A stretch of DNA of 60,172 bases from Lachnospiraceae bacterium (GCA_017521605.1 JAFXCD010000103.1:1-60172); one strand, 5' to 3'. Positions 25,354 through 34,817 are shown, counted from the first letter of the stretch. Notes: generated by a model from the letters alone, not told the origin. A program made the numbers and translations.

Positions 25354-26691
25354 ATGTATCAATTTCCAAAGGATTTATATGCAGATGTAAGAATTGAAGA
25401 AAAGTACTGTTTAGCGTTAAATGTACAGAATGGGGAACTGGAAGCAGATTTGAAGTTTACGGAGTTTGGAGCTTTTGTCAGAGTATATGATGGGCAGATG
25501 TGGTATACAGCATCAACCAATAATATAAATGATATTCAAAAAGAGTTGGATAATCTGGCTGTTTTGGCTACTCCGAATCCTTATATTTTGGATAACCCTA
25601 TGGTGAAGAGACTTCAGGTAAATCAATCTGAAGATTTACGATTTGCCGAAACAGGGGATGTACGTGACATCAGCCGTAATAAGTGGAAAGAATTACTGGA
25701 TGAATATATCGCAGCCTGTGTGGATGAGAATATTGAAGAAATAAATGTATGGAATGCATATGTGAATTGCGGTTATAAGAAAAAAAGTTTTTATTCCAGT
25801 AAAGGGGCGGCAGTTGTACAGGATATGCAAAATTGCTGGCTGGGAGTAAGCTACGGAATTACTATAGATGGTGTGACTACCTATGGAGGGAAAAACTATA
25901 GCAAATTTTATAAGGATGAATTATTGGGTCACGAAGAAGAGATAAAGCAGGAGAGAGACAGATATTTAGAGTTTGCAAGGAATGCCGTACCGGTAGAACC
26001 CGGAGAATATACCTGTGTATTGTCACCATTTACAACGGCTATGTTTGCGCATGAAAGCTTTGGTCATAAGAGTGAAGCAGATTTTATGCTAAATGATAAA
26101 ACATTGCAGGAAGAATGGGTGATGGGCAAGAAAGTGGGTAGTGAGCTGATATCCATTTGTGATAGAGGAGACTTATTAAATCATGGATATGCACCTTATG
26201 ATGATGAGGGTACGAAAGCTACGGAAACCTGGTTGATGAAGGATGGGGTGTTGACCGGTAGGTTACATGATGCTAATTCGGCTGCTGTTTTGGGAGAAGA
26301 GCTGACAGGTAATTCCAGGGCCCAGAACTATAAATATTTTCCTATGGTAAGAATGACCAATACCTTTATTGCAAAAGGCAAAGATGACCCACAGGAAATG
26401 ATTGCAACGGTAAAAGATGGTATTTACATTTATGATGTAATGTATGGTACCGGTCAGTCAACCTTTACCATGAAGCCTATGATAGCATATCGCATTCGCG
26501 ACGGTAAGCTGTGCGAACCAATACGAATTAATGTGGTGACAGGTAGTGTGTTTAAAACCTTATTCGATATTGATGCGGTAGGTACGGATTATGAACTTTT
26601 TGATACATATAGTTGTGGGAAGAATGGACAATCAGCCATAGTTTCAGCAGGTGGTCCCAGTATACGAGTAAAGAAACTGACGGTAAACTAG
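25354..26691 (+). CDS. tldD: TldD-type metallopeptidase
   Basis: A 445-residue member of the TldD/PmbA family. The zinc motif appears as HESFGH (about residues 233-238), an HExxxH motif, so this is the catalytic subunit. The family works as a TldD-TldE heterodimer that digests unfolded peptides and matures some ribosomally made peptides such as microcin B17. Further family landmarks are the region AHDANSAAVLGEELTGNSRA-like (near 300) and the C-terminal GGPSIRVKKLTV. Its partner begins 10 bases downstream. No precursor peptide gene is recognisable nearby. Confidence 0.9.
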   Translation: MYQFPKDLYADVRIEEKYCLALNVQNGELEADLKFTEFGAFVRVYDGQMWYTASTNNINDIQKELDNLAVLATPNPYILDNPMVKRLQVNQSEDLRFAETGDVRDISRNKWKELLDEYIAACVDENIEEINVWNAYVNCGYKKKSFYSSKGAAVVQDMQNCWLGVSYGITIDGVTTYGGKNYSKFYKDELLGHEEEIKQERDRYLEFARNAVPVEPGEYTCVLSPFTTAMFAHESFGHKSEADFMLNDKTLQEEWVMGKKVGSELISICDRGDLLNHGYAPYDDEGTKATETWLMKDGVLTGRLHDANSAAVLGEELTGNSRAQNYKYFPMVRMTNTFIAKGKDDPQEMIATVKDGIYIYDVMYGTGQSTFTMKPMIAYRIRDGKLCEPIRINVVTGSVFKTLFDIDAVGTDYELFDTYSCGKNGQSAIVSAGGPSIRVKKLTVN

Positions 26692-26701
26692 GGGGATGGA
26701 T

Positions 26702-27916
26702 ATGAGAGAAAAAATAATAATTGAAGAAGTTGTTTCCGACGTTGAATATGTGGAAAATCAGTTAAAAACATTTCATAGAGATAATTCAAAAGTGAGTTCC
26801 TTTAGGATATATCAGGATGGTTTGATGGGAATTCATTATCAGATAGGTGAAATTGATGAGGAAGAAGGTTTTGAAAAAGCAAAGGAAAATTTACAAATCA
26901 GACCTCGTCCATATCCTTTTGAATTGGAAAGCGGTAAGCGTCATCGTAATAAAATAGAAAGAATGCTTACAGACAAAGAACTTATGGATACAGCAAAAGA
27001 ATGTATGGAGTATCTTTTTAAGAATTATCCTAAATTCATCTTTCACTCATCTATTGAACAAAAGAAACAAGTAGTGAGAAGAATGAATGAAAAGGGAATG
27101 GATTATTCTAACACGGATTGTAGTGTATATTTTGGTGTTGATTTCAAACATGTCGATAGTAAGGATATTATAGATGGATATTTTAATTTTAGCTTAAGAG
27201 ATTTTGACCCAAAAGTATTCAGGAAAATGGCGGATGATTATTTGGGTAATTTTGAAAAGGAAGCAGAACTTCCGGAAGAGATTATTATAGATATGCAATA
27301 TTATGGATTGTTGGGGATGATTTCCAATAGTCTGAACGGAGAAAATCTGGCGTTGGGAACCTCCTTGTTTACCGGTAAAATAGGAGAGAAATTATTCTCT
27401 GAGGACTTTACTTTAATGCATGATGTATCAGACAAGGAATGCTGGTTCAATTGTTTTTGGGATGGTGATGGCTGTGTGACAGAAAATGATAAACGCACAT
27501 TAATAGAAAAGGGTGTTGTTGTTTCCGGTTACGCGGATAAGAAAACAGCCAAGAAATATGGTATTGTTCATACGGGTAATGCTTATATGGAACTGGCGGA
27601 TATACCCGGTCCGGGAGGATTGAATTTATGTATAGAAAGAAGCAAAAAAACCATAAAGGAATTGTTAAACGGTAGGTATTGTGTGATTCCTGTACAAATG
27701 AGTGGTGGTGGCTTTGCAGATAATGGTGATTATGCTATGCCGGTTCAGAAATCTTTGCTTTGTGATGGGGAGAAAATACTTGGAGTTTTACCACCCTTTA
27801 CAATGACAACTAATTTATATGATATGTTTGGCAAAGATTTCATCGGTGTGGGTTCTGATAATCCAATATATAATGATAAGCAGATACTCTTTAGAGTAAA
27901 GAGGGGCGAGATTTAA
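26702..27916 (+). CDS. tldE: TldE/PmbA-type peptidase subunit
   Basis: A 404-residue TldD/PmbA relative without the HExxxH zinc motif, so it is the non-catalytic partner that closes the TldD chamber. Family features include the GENLALGTSLFTGKIGE stretch and the C-terminal GGGFADNGDYAMPVQKSLL. The ATG at 26702 is preferred (GGGGG 6 bases upstream); an in-frame ATG at 26696 is also possible. It is more divergent from standard TldE than TldD is from its relatives. It closes the operon, which ends in a terminator. Confidence 0.82.
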   Translation: MREKIIIEEVVSDVEYVENQLKTFHRDNSKVSSFRIYQDGLMGIHYQIGEIDEEEGFEKAKENLQIRPRPYPFELESGKRHRNKIERMLTDKELMDTAKECMEYLFKNYPKFIFHSSIEQKKQVVRRMNEKGMDYSNTDCSVYFGVDFKHVDSKDIIDGYFNFSLRDFDPKVFRKMADDYLGNFEKEAELPEEIIIDMQYYGLLGMISNSLNGENLALGTSLFTGKIGEKLFSEDFTLMHDVSDKECWFNCFWDGDGCVTENDKRTLIEKGVVVSGYADKKTAKKYGIVHTGNAYMELADIPGPGGLNLCIERSKKTIKELLNGRYCVIPVQMSGGGFADNGDYAMPVQKSLLCDGEKILGVLPPFTMTTNLYDMFGKDFIGVGSDNPIYNDKQILFRVKRGEI

Positions 27917-27925
27917 GAAATGATG

Positions 27926-27966
27926 AAAAGCGCTGTATAGATGACTAAATCTGTACAGCGTCTTTT
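27926..27966 (+). terminator. Rho-independent terminator after tldE
   Basis: AAAAGCGCTGTA (27926-27937) pairs with TACAGCGTCTTTT (27954-27966), with a single bulged T, ending in a T-rich run. It closes the operon that begins at 20368. Confidence 0.8.
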
Positions 27967-28116
27967 GATATATAGTTTTGGTAAAATAGATGGTTTACAG
28001 TTAAAAAGTTTCCAAAATAAGCTGAAATTCTATGAAACACTATAGAAAAGAATACTTTAATGTGATATAATACTAAATTGGGTAAAAAGATTGAATGGAG
28101 ATAGGACGTAAAAAGA

Positions 28117-29493
28117 ATGCAAAAGTTGTATGTAAATGATATGAGATTTTATAGAACAGTAATCGGTATTACCGTACCAATTGCATTACAGGGATTGATT
28201 ACCACCGGTGTCAATATGATGGATAACATTATGGTGGGTAAGGTGGGTGAAACCCAGTTGGCTGCAGTAGCTCTGGCTAACCAGTTTATTAGTATTTTTC
28301 ACATTTTCTGTATGGGAATCGGTATGGGAGCCTCTGTATTGGTTTCCAGATATTATGGTATGAAGGATAAGGATTCTCTAAAGAAAACTGTAGCAATTAT
28401 GTTAAGACTTTGTCTGGTCATGTCCACTATTTTCTGTGTAACGACTTTGCTTATCCCGGAGCAGATTATGAGGATTTATACGGAGGAAGAGAATATTATC
28501 CGGGAAGGTATTAAATATCTGGAATGGTCTGTGTTAACCTATTTTCTATTGGGATTGTCGCTGACGACAACCATTGTACTACGTAATGTAAAGCAAGTAA
28601 GGCTTCCTTTATATACATCCATTGGAGCTTTTTTTGTTAATATTATGGCCAATTACATGTTTATTTTTGGTAAATGGGGAGCACCCCGTATGGAAGTGGC
28701 CGGTGCGGCTTTGGGAACTCTGATAGCCAGAATTTTTGAGTTTGGTGTTATTTGCGGATACTTATTATTTAAGGACCGTGAAATCGACTTCCGAATAAAG
28801 CATTTATTTGCACCGGTAGGTGTCTTGTGGAAGGAGTACATACGAATCAGTATTCCTGTGCTTGTAAGTGATGGTATTTTAGCGCTGGGGAATAACTCAG
28901 TGGCTATGGTAATTGGTCGTCTGGGCGGAAGCTTTGTTGCTGCCAATTCCGTAACCATGACTACACAACAGCTTAGTTCCACGATGATACAGGGCTTTGC
29001 GCAATCAGGGGCTATTGTAACCGGCTATACTCTTGGAGAAGGAGATAGAGAAAAGGCTCATCGTCAGGGTTATGCTTTTATGGGAATCGGTATTGTATTC
29101 GGTATTTTGTCCGCTATGATTATTTTACTAATCAGTAATCCTATGATAAATGCTTACAATTTGCTACCGGAAACGCAGGAAATTGCAAGGCAATTAATGT
29201 ATTCTATTAGTATTATTGTGGTATTCCAAGCGACTAACAGTATTATGACTAAGGGTGTATTACGTGGTGGCGGAGATACCAAGATGCTGATGTTAGCAGA
29301 TAATATTTTCCTTTGGGTTGCATCTATTCCGCTTGGAATTATTGCCGGATTAGTATTACATTTGCCGGCATTCTGGATTTATTTCTGTTTGAAAATAGAC
29401 CAGGTGTTAAAAGCATTCTGGTGTGTGATTCGTTTAAACAGTGGTAAGTGGATTAAGAAGATTAAGTCTTCTGAAGAACTGGAAGAACAATAG
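28117..29493 (+). CDS. MATE family cation-coupled efflux transporter
   Basis: A 458-residue protein with 12 hydrophobic segments. The N-terminus VPIALQGLITTGVNMMDNIMVGKVGE and the repeat-like ISIPVLVSDGILALGNNSVAMVIGRLG are the paired MATE signatures. Family members exchange Na+ or H+ for drugs or metabolites. It ends 20 bases before the cysteine synthase gene and has no terminator between, so the two may be cotranscribed. Substrate not determinable. Confidence 0.93.
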   Translation: MQKLYVNDMRFYRTVIGITVPIALQGLITTGVNMMDNIMVGKVGETQLAAVALANQFISIFHIFCMGIGMGASVLVSRYYGMKDKDSLKKTVAIMLRLCLVMSTIFCVTTLLIPEQIMRIYTEEENIIREGIKYLEWSVLTYFLLGLSLTTTIVLRNVKQVRLPLYTSIGAFFVNIMANYMFIFGKWGAPRMEVAGAALGTLIARIFEFGVICGYLLFKDREIDFRIKHLFAPVGVLWKEYIRISIPVLVSDGILALGNNSVAMVIGRLGGSFVAANSVTMTTQQLSSTMIQGFAQSGAIVTGYTLGEGDREKAHRQGYAFMGIGIVFGILSAMIILLISNPMINAYNLLPETQEIARQLMYSISIIVVFQATNSIMTKGVLRGGGDTKMLMLADNIFLWVASIPLGIIAGLVLHLPAFWIYFCLKIDQVLKAFWCVIRLNSGKWIKKIKSSEELEEQ

Positions 29494-29512
29494 GTGAAAG
29501 GCAGGTACAGAT

Positions 29513-30415
29513 ATGTATTATAATAATATTTTGGAGTTGATCGGAAATACGCCGTTACTTAGTTTAGAGGAAACGACTGGCTGTCATATTTATGCTAAGG
29601 CTGAGTTTTTGAATCCGGGAGGAAGCATTAAGGACCGTATTGCACTTAATATGCTGGAGGAAGCAGAAAGAAGTGGTAAATTAAAACCCGGCATGACCAT
29701 TATTGAGCCCACCTCCGGTAATACCGGAATTGGTCTGGCACTTTGTGGTGTACGGAAAGGATATAAAGTAATCATTGTGATGCCGGAGAATATGAGTGAT
29801 GAGAGAAAGAAAATCATTAAAGCATTAGGTGCGGATTTGGTGTTAACACCGCCGGAGCTTAGTATCGGTGGTTCGGTGGACAAGGCAATGGAGTTGGCGG
29901 CATCCTCGGATGAGTATTTTGTACCACAGCAGTTTGAGAATCCGGCAAATCCCGCAGCACATTACAACAATACAGCTAAAGAGATTTTAGAACAATTGGA
30001 TGAAAAAATAGATGTTTTTGTATCAGGTATCGGAAGCGGAGGTACTTTACAGGGAATTGCATCCCGTATTCTGGAGATGAATCCGGATTGTAAGATTGTG
30101 GCAGTAGAGCCCAAGAATGTGTCTGCGCTTTTGGGAGATGAACCGGGACTTCATCAGATTCAGGGTATTGGTGATGGTTTTGTGCCGGAGGTATTGGATA
30201 CTTCTATTATTACGGATATTGTGGAAGTGACAGATGAAGATGCAATCAATACAGCCAGGGAGCTGGCCAAGGTACAGGGATTTTTGGTGGGGACCTCTTC
30301 CGGTGCTAATGTGTGGGCAGCAAAGCAGATGGCAAGGAAATATGGTAAAGACAAGGTGATTGTAACCATATTAGCAGACAGAGCAGAGAGATATTTCAGT
30401 ACAGCATTGATTTAG
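29513..30415 (+). CDS. cysK: Cysteine synthase (O-acetylserine sulfhydrylase)
   Basis: A 300-residue PLP enzyme that makes cysteine from O-acetylserine and sulfide. PGGSIKDRIAL places the PLP lysine at residue 40; TSGNTGIGLA is the substrate loop; GSGGTLQGI binds the PLP phosphate; TSSGAN near the C-terminus contacts the ring. Length fits CysK. AAAGGCAGG precedes the ATG. It might be a cystathionine beta-synthase-like variant, but sequence is fully typical of CysK/CysM. Confidence 0.93.
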   Translation: MYYNNILELIGNTPLLSLEETTGCHIYAKAEFLNPGGSIKDRIALNMLEEAERSGKLKPGMTIIEPTSGNTGIGLALCGVRKGYKVIIVMPENMSDERKKIIKALGADLVLTPPELSIGGSVDKAMELAASSDEYFVPQQFENPANPAAHYNNTAKEILEQLDEKIDVFVSGIGSGGTLQGIASRILEMNPDCKIVAVEPKNVSALLGDEPGLHQIQGIGDGFVPEVLDTSIITDIVEVTDEDAINTARELAKVQGFLVGTSSGANVWAAKQMARKYGKDKVIVTILADRAERYFSTALI

Positions 30416-30476
30416 GATGGGATAAAGTAGCATATAAACAGTCGTTTAGAGTAGCAGAAGCTATATAGGGGTAGCA

Positions 30477-31883
30477 ATGAAGCACATTTTAGTAGTAGAT
30501 GACAGTAATATGTATTGTATAATTGCCAAGAATGCTTTGGAGAGCAATTATAAGGTTTCTCTGGCCCATTCAGGACAGGAAGCTTTAGAGTTTTTAGAGA
30601 AAGAAATTCCGGATTTGATATTGATGGATATTGAAATGCCGGGAATGAATGGTAAAGAAGCACTACGCCGAATTAAATTACATAAGGAATGGTCTAAGAT
30701 ACCGATAATTTTTTTGTCTGCTCTTTCCGAGCAGGAAACAGAGGTAGAATGCTTGGAGTTAGGAGCGGATGACTTTATAGCCAAGCCGTTTAAGCCACTG
30801 ATTATGACCAGCCGTGTCAGTAAGATACTGGAGCTTTATGAATTGCGTAAGGATTTAGAGCATCAATTGATAAAGCGGACCCAGCAGATGGAAATAGCTA
30901 CTTTGAAATCTTTAACAGATGCATTAACAGGTCTTCATAATCGTGATTATCTGGAAAATAGATTGCAGGAGATTTTGGAAGAGGGACATGCGGGTGCCTT
31001 GTTCATGATTGATTTAGACAATTTTAAGGAAATTAATGATACATATGGTCATATTGTCGGTGATAAAACGTTAAAGATTTTTGCAGAGGTATTAAAGAAC
31101 TATTCCCGAGAGGATGATATTATCTGCCGTTTGGCAGGGGATGAGTTTGTTACCTTTTACCCGGAACTTATATCCAGAGAGATTGCAGCAAAGAAGGCCG
31201 CGGATATTATACAATTATTTGCTGAAAAAATGTCGGCTTTAGGATATGGGAATGTAGTTTCTGTATCTATTGGTATTATGATGGCAAAGGGAGACGAGGA
31301 TTTTATAAGTCTATATAATAATGCAGATAAATCTCTTTATTTTGTGAAAAATAATGGAAAGAATGCGTATCATTTTTATGGGGAACACAAAATTGTAAGT
31401 GAAGAAAGCAGTACGGTAGTAGATCTGGAAGTGATAAAAAATATGATGGAACAGGGCATGGTACAGACTACAGGGGCTTTTAGTGTAGCTTATGATGAAT
31501 TTAAAAAGATATATGATTTTGTAATTCGTTATGTGACTCGTAAGAAACAACAGATACAAATTGTGTTGTTTACATTAAGTATGGAAAACGAATATTTGAC
31601 AGGTTTATCCATGGAGGAAGCTATGGAAGTATTGGAACAAGCAGTGATTTCTTCACTACGTGCCATGGATGCCGGTACCAAGTATAGTAATAAGCAGTAT
31701 ATTGTACTATTGATGGATACAAATGCGGAGAATGGAAGAAAAGTAGCTGAACGTGTAATTCGAAGGTTTTACAGGAATGCAAGAATTGCTGTTTCAGATG
31801 TGAATCTTACTTATGATATTCACACAAGGGAACCAAGTAAAGAGGATAAAACAGAAGTAAATGGGATAGAGGGTGGAGTATGA
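30477..31883 (+). CDS. Response regulator with GGDEF diguanylate cyclase domain and C-terminal degenerate GGDEF-like domain
   Basis: A 468-residue cytoplasmic protein. The receiver domain (about 3-118) has VVDDSN, the phosphoacceptor Asp in LILMDIEMPG, LSALSE and the KPF lysine. The GGDEF domain (about 140-300) has LTDALTGLHNRDYL, DLDNFKEINDTYGH and AGDEF (about 220-224). An RxxD inhibitory site (REDD) is placed five residues before it, so it should be an active, product-inhibited cyclase. The last 150 residues, with a second FKKIYDFVIRYV and ISSLRAMDAGTKYSNKQYIVLL pattern, look like a second, catalytically dead GGDEF fold. Its stop overlaps the next start (ATGA). No partner histidine kinase is adjacent. 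Confidence 0.9.
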   Translation: MKHILVVDDSNMYCIIAKNALESNYKVSLAHSGQEALEFLEKEIPDLILMDIEMPGMNGKEALRRIKLHKEWSKIPIIFLSALSEQETEVECLELGADDFIAKPFKPLIMTSRVSKILELYELRKDLEHQLIKRTQQMEIATLKSLTDALTGLHNRDYLENRLQEILEEGHAGALFMIDLDNFKEINDTYGHIVGDKTLKIFAEVLKNYSREDDIICRLAGDEFVTFYPELISREIAAKKAADIIQLFAEKMSALGYGNVVSVSIGIMMAKGDEDFISLYNNADKSLYFVKNNGKNAYHFYGEHKIVSEESSTVVDLEVIKNMMEQGMVQTTGAFSVAYDEFKKIYDFVIRYVTRKKQQIQIVLFTLSMENEYLTGLSMEEAMEVLEQAVISSLRAMDAGTKYSNKQYIVLLMDTNAENGRKVAERVIRRFYRNARIAVSDVNLTYDIHTREPSKEDKTEVNGIEGGV

Positions 31884-33373
31884 AACTTACAGATTTGTTA
31901 AAGTTTAATGATGTAGTAATACAGATTCATGATAATCCGGATGCAGATGCAGTTGGTTCCGGATATGCCATGTATCGTTATTTGGCAGATAATGGGAAGC
32001 GTGTCCGACTAATTTATGGTGGACGTAGTCCAATTGGTAAGAGTAATATGCTCTTATTGATTTCTGAATTAAAGATTCCTGTGGAGTACGTAACAGCTTT
32101 AGATAAGCCGGAACTGTTGCTTACTGTGGATTGTCAGTATGGTGAAGGGAATGTACAGAAATTTGAAGCAGAAAATATTGCTATGATAGATCATCATAAT
32201 ACGGGCAAGTATTCTGATGAGATGGCAGAAATCAGAAGTCATCTGGTAAGCTGTGCCACAATTTGTTATGCTTTACTGAAAGATGTAGGATATGATGTGA
32301 ATGCAGATGTGAAGATTGCTACCGCATTATATTATGGTTTGTATATGGATAGCAATCAGTTAGCAGAAATTAATCATCCTTATGACCGGGATATGATAGA
32401 GTTTTTACAGTATGACAGGACTTTGATTGGAAGATTAAAATATGCAAATCTTAATATGGCAGATTTTGAAACAGCAGGACAGGCTATATTAAGCAGTGAA
32501 TATCATAAGGAGTATCATTATGCCATTATTAAGGCTAAGGAATGTGACCCTAATCTACTGGGGGTTATTGGTGATTTTGCCTTGCAGGTGGATAGTATTG
32601 ATGTGTGCGTAATTTATACGGAGAATCCGGGCGGATATAAAATATCAGTCAGAAGCTGTGTAATGGAGGTGGCGGCCAATGAGCTGGCCAGTTTCCTGGT
32701 AGAAGGCGTTGGTGATGGTGGTGGACATCTGGATAAGGCCGGCGGTTATATGAGCATGACCAAGTACAAAGAAAAATACGCTGAATTGGATATTAAGAGC
32801 TATTTTGAGAATCGTTTCAAGTCCTATTTTGAGGAATATGAAGTGATAAATTATGCAGATGGTATGAAAAATCCTGAAAGCTTTAAAAAGTATCGTAAGA
32901 GATCGAATCATCTGGGATACGTAAAGAGCACAGATTTATTTGAAACAGGGGTGGAATGTAGAATCAGAACCCTGGAAGGGGATGTGTTTATCAATTGTTC
33001 AGAGGATGTTTATATTATGATTGGTCCTATAGGAGAGGCATACCCTATAAAGAGCGGACGATTTGCTGCCAGTTATGAAGTCAGTGATTTGCCCTATGAT
33101 AAACAGTTTGAGTATGCCCCTTCTGCTATACAGATGGGAGACAATACCACCATTAATCTTTTACCATACGCCAGAAGCTGTATTTCCAAACCGGGTGCAA
33201 TGGTTTGGGCGAAGCCGGTTAACATTCATACCAAAGTATTTAATCGCTGGAATTACGAAACCTATATGAATGCTAAAATAGGGGATATGATAATCTATAA
33301 CATGCAGGATGATAAGGATGTTTATGTAGTTCAACAGTATCTTTTTGATATACTTTATGAAGAGGTATCATAA
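31880..33373 (+). CDS. DHH/DHHA1 phosphoesterase with extra C-terminal domain
   Basis: A 497-residue protein. The DHH domain (about 1-150) has NPDADAVGSG, VDCQY and IDHHNTG, all metal-binding. DHHA1 (about 200-300) ends in GGGHLDKAGG. This core is of the NrnA/GdpP type that cleaves nanoRNA, pAp or pGpG. A further 170 residues (about 325-497), beta-rich, contain VYIMIGPIGEAYPIKSGRFAASYEV, a motif I recall from small stand-alone or appended domains but cannot name with certainty. Translational coupling to the diguanylate cyclase upstream suggests it degrades pGpG or another nucleotide signal; that is inference. Confidence 0.85.
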   Translation: MKLTDLLKFNDVVIQIHDNPDADAVGSGYAMYRYLADNGKRVRLIYGGRSPIGKSNMLLLISELKIPVEYVTALDKPELLLTVDCQYGEGNVQKFEAENIAMIDHHNTGKYSDEMAEIRSHLVSCATICYALLKDVGYDVNADVKIATALYYGLYMDSNQLAEINHPYDRDMIEFLQYDRTLIGRLKYANLNMADFETAGQAILSSEYHKEYHYAIIKAKECDPNLLGVIGDFALQVDSIDVCVIYTENPGGYKISVRSCVMEVAANELASFLVEGVGDGGGHLDKAGGYMSMTKYKEKYAELDIKSYFENRFKSYFEEYEVINYADGMKNPESFKKYRKRSNHLGYVKSTDLFETGVECRIRTLEGDVFINCSEDVYIMIGPIGEAYPIKSGRFAASYEVSDLPYDKQFEYAPSAIQMGDNTTINLLPYARSCISKPGAMVWAKPVNIHTKVFNRWNYETYMNAKIGDMIIYNMQDDKDVYVVQQYLFDILYEEVS

Positions 33374-33430
33374 GCTTCCGGCTGTTCAGAATGAAGAATC
33401 TCATGTTTTGTGAATAAAGAAAAGATAGGT

Positions 33431-33470
33431 GGACACCGAGGGTAGGAATTACCTCGGTGTCCGTTTTGGT
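33431..33470 (+). terminator. Rho-independent terminator after the DHH gene
   Basis: GGACACCGAGG (33431-33441) pairs perfectly with CCTCGGTGTCC (33452-33462), followed by GTTTT. Confidence 0.85.
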
Positions 33471-33824
33471 CTATAGAGATTTACAGCCATAGGAAAGATA
33501 TTTATTCTCTAATGTTTTGGTGAAATTATCGTTATTATTACCGCTACCACTGTGGCAGTCACTGATAAATACATAAAGAGTGCAGTTTTATCGGAAATAC
33601 TTAAGAAATGAGATTTTATGAATAGTTTTTCTTTTTTATAGTGGAATGGTAGCATAATAAAATGCCTTTTCGACATTTTACAACATTTTATAAAAAAAAT
33701 CTAAAAATGTTTCGCAAAATATTTAAAAGATAAACAATATGCTACTTTACTTCTCTATTCTGATGATGTACAATAACAAATAATTCATAACAAAAGTTGA
33801 TTATATAATCACTGAAAGGAGTGT
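33471..33824 (+). other. Gene-free AT-rich interval upstream of ddh
   Basis: About 350 bases with no credible coding region. I see no match to lysine, SAM or T-box riboswitches. A short Leu-rich frame starting GTG (33520-33576) lacks a ribosome binding site. Two near-repeats of ACATTTTA appear at 33674-33693. The promoter and any regulation of ddh must lie here, but I cannot place them with confidence. Confidence 0.5.
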
Positions 33825-33830
33825 ATGGAT

Positions 33831-34817
33831 ATGAAGATTAGAATTGGTATTTTAGGCTATGGCAATTTAGGCAAGGGGATTGAATGTGCCTTAAAACAGA
33901 ATGCTGATATGGAACTGGTGGGGGTGTTTACCAGAAGAAACCCTGATAAGGTTACTATTTTATCTGAGGGTGTCAAAGTATATACTGTTGATGAGCTTAT
34001 GGATAAAAAGGATGATATTGATGTATTGATTCTTTGTGGAGGCAGTGCTACGGATTTGCCCAAGCAGACACCGGAATATGCAAAGTATTTTAATGTGGTG
34101 GATAGTTTTGATACTCATGCAAAGATTCCGGAGCATTTTGCAGCAGTAAATAAAGCTGCTTTAGAGAATAATAAAGTGGCTATGATTTCCTGTGGTTGGG
34201 ATCCTGGTATGTTCTCCTTAAACAGATTGTATGGTGGGGCTGTTTTGCCGCAGGGAAGTGCATATACCTTTTGGGGAAAGGGAGTAAGCCAGGGACATTC
34301 TGATGCCATTCGCAGAATTGAAGGTGTGGCAAATGCGATTCAGTATACTATACCACTTGATAAAGCACTGGAAGCAGTAAGAAGTGGAAGTAATCCTAAC
34401 TTTACTGCGCGTGAAAAACATTTAAGAGAATGTTTTGTGGTGGCTGAGGATGGTGCAGATCTGGCGCGTATTGAGCAGGAGATTAAGACTATGCCCAATT
34501 ATTTTGCAGATTATGATACCATTGTACATTTTATATCTGAGGAGACCCTTAAGAAAGAGCATGCCGGTATGGCACATGGTGGTTTTGTTATTCAAAGCAG
34601 TAAAACCGGTTGGAATGGTGAGAATACTGCCATTATAGAATATAGTTTAAAACTGGATTCCAATCCGGAATTTACTTCTTTGGTATTGGTTGCTTATGCA
34701 AGAGCGGTATACCGTATGAAGCAGGAAGGTATGAGTGGCTGCAAAACAGTATTTGATGTGGCACCGGCTTACTTAAGTCCAATGAGTGGTGAAGAATTAA
34801 GAGCACAGTTATTATAA
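33831..34817 (+). CDS. ddh: meso-Diaminopimelate dehydrogenase
   Basis: A 328-residue NADPH-dependent enzyme that makes meso-diaminopimelate from tetrahydrodipicolinate in one step, giving lysine and the peptidoglycan cross-link residue. GYGNLGKG (about 10-17) is the NADPH loop, followed by VFTRRNPD for the 2'-phosphate. LCGGSATDLPKQTPE, DSFDTHAKIPEH, SCGWDPGMFS and WGKGVSQGHSDA are hallmark substrate-site segments of this family. Length fits (about 320-330). The ATG at 33831 has GGAG 9 bases upstream; an in-frame ATG at 33825 is too close to it. It stands alone, with a terminator after it. Confidence 0.95.
   Translation: MKIRIGILGYGNLGKGIECALKQNADMELVGVFTRRNPDKVTILSEGVKVYTVDELMDKKDDIDVLILCGGSATDLPKQTPEYAKYFNVVDSFDTHAKIPEHFAAVNKAALENNKVAMISCGWDPGMFSLNRLYGGAVLPQGSAYTFWGKGVSQGHSDAIRRIEGVANAIQYTIPLDKALEAVRSGSNPNFTAREKHLRECFVVAEDGADLARIEQEIKTMPNYFADYDTIVHFISEETLKKEHAGMAHGGFVIQSSKTGWNGENTAIIEYSLKLDSNPEFTSLVLVAYARAVYRMKQEGMSGCKTVFDVAPAYLSPMSGEELRAQLL

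Noticed and set aside
33520-33576. Leu-rich 18-codon frame (GTG start), attenuator-like leader peptide
   Set aside because: No ribosome binding site, no terminator/antiterminator pair after it, and leucine codons do not fit a diaminopimelate gene.
33471-33824. Lysine riboswitch upstream of ddh
   Set aside because: None of the conserved lysine-box sequences or the expected stems could be recognised.
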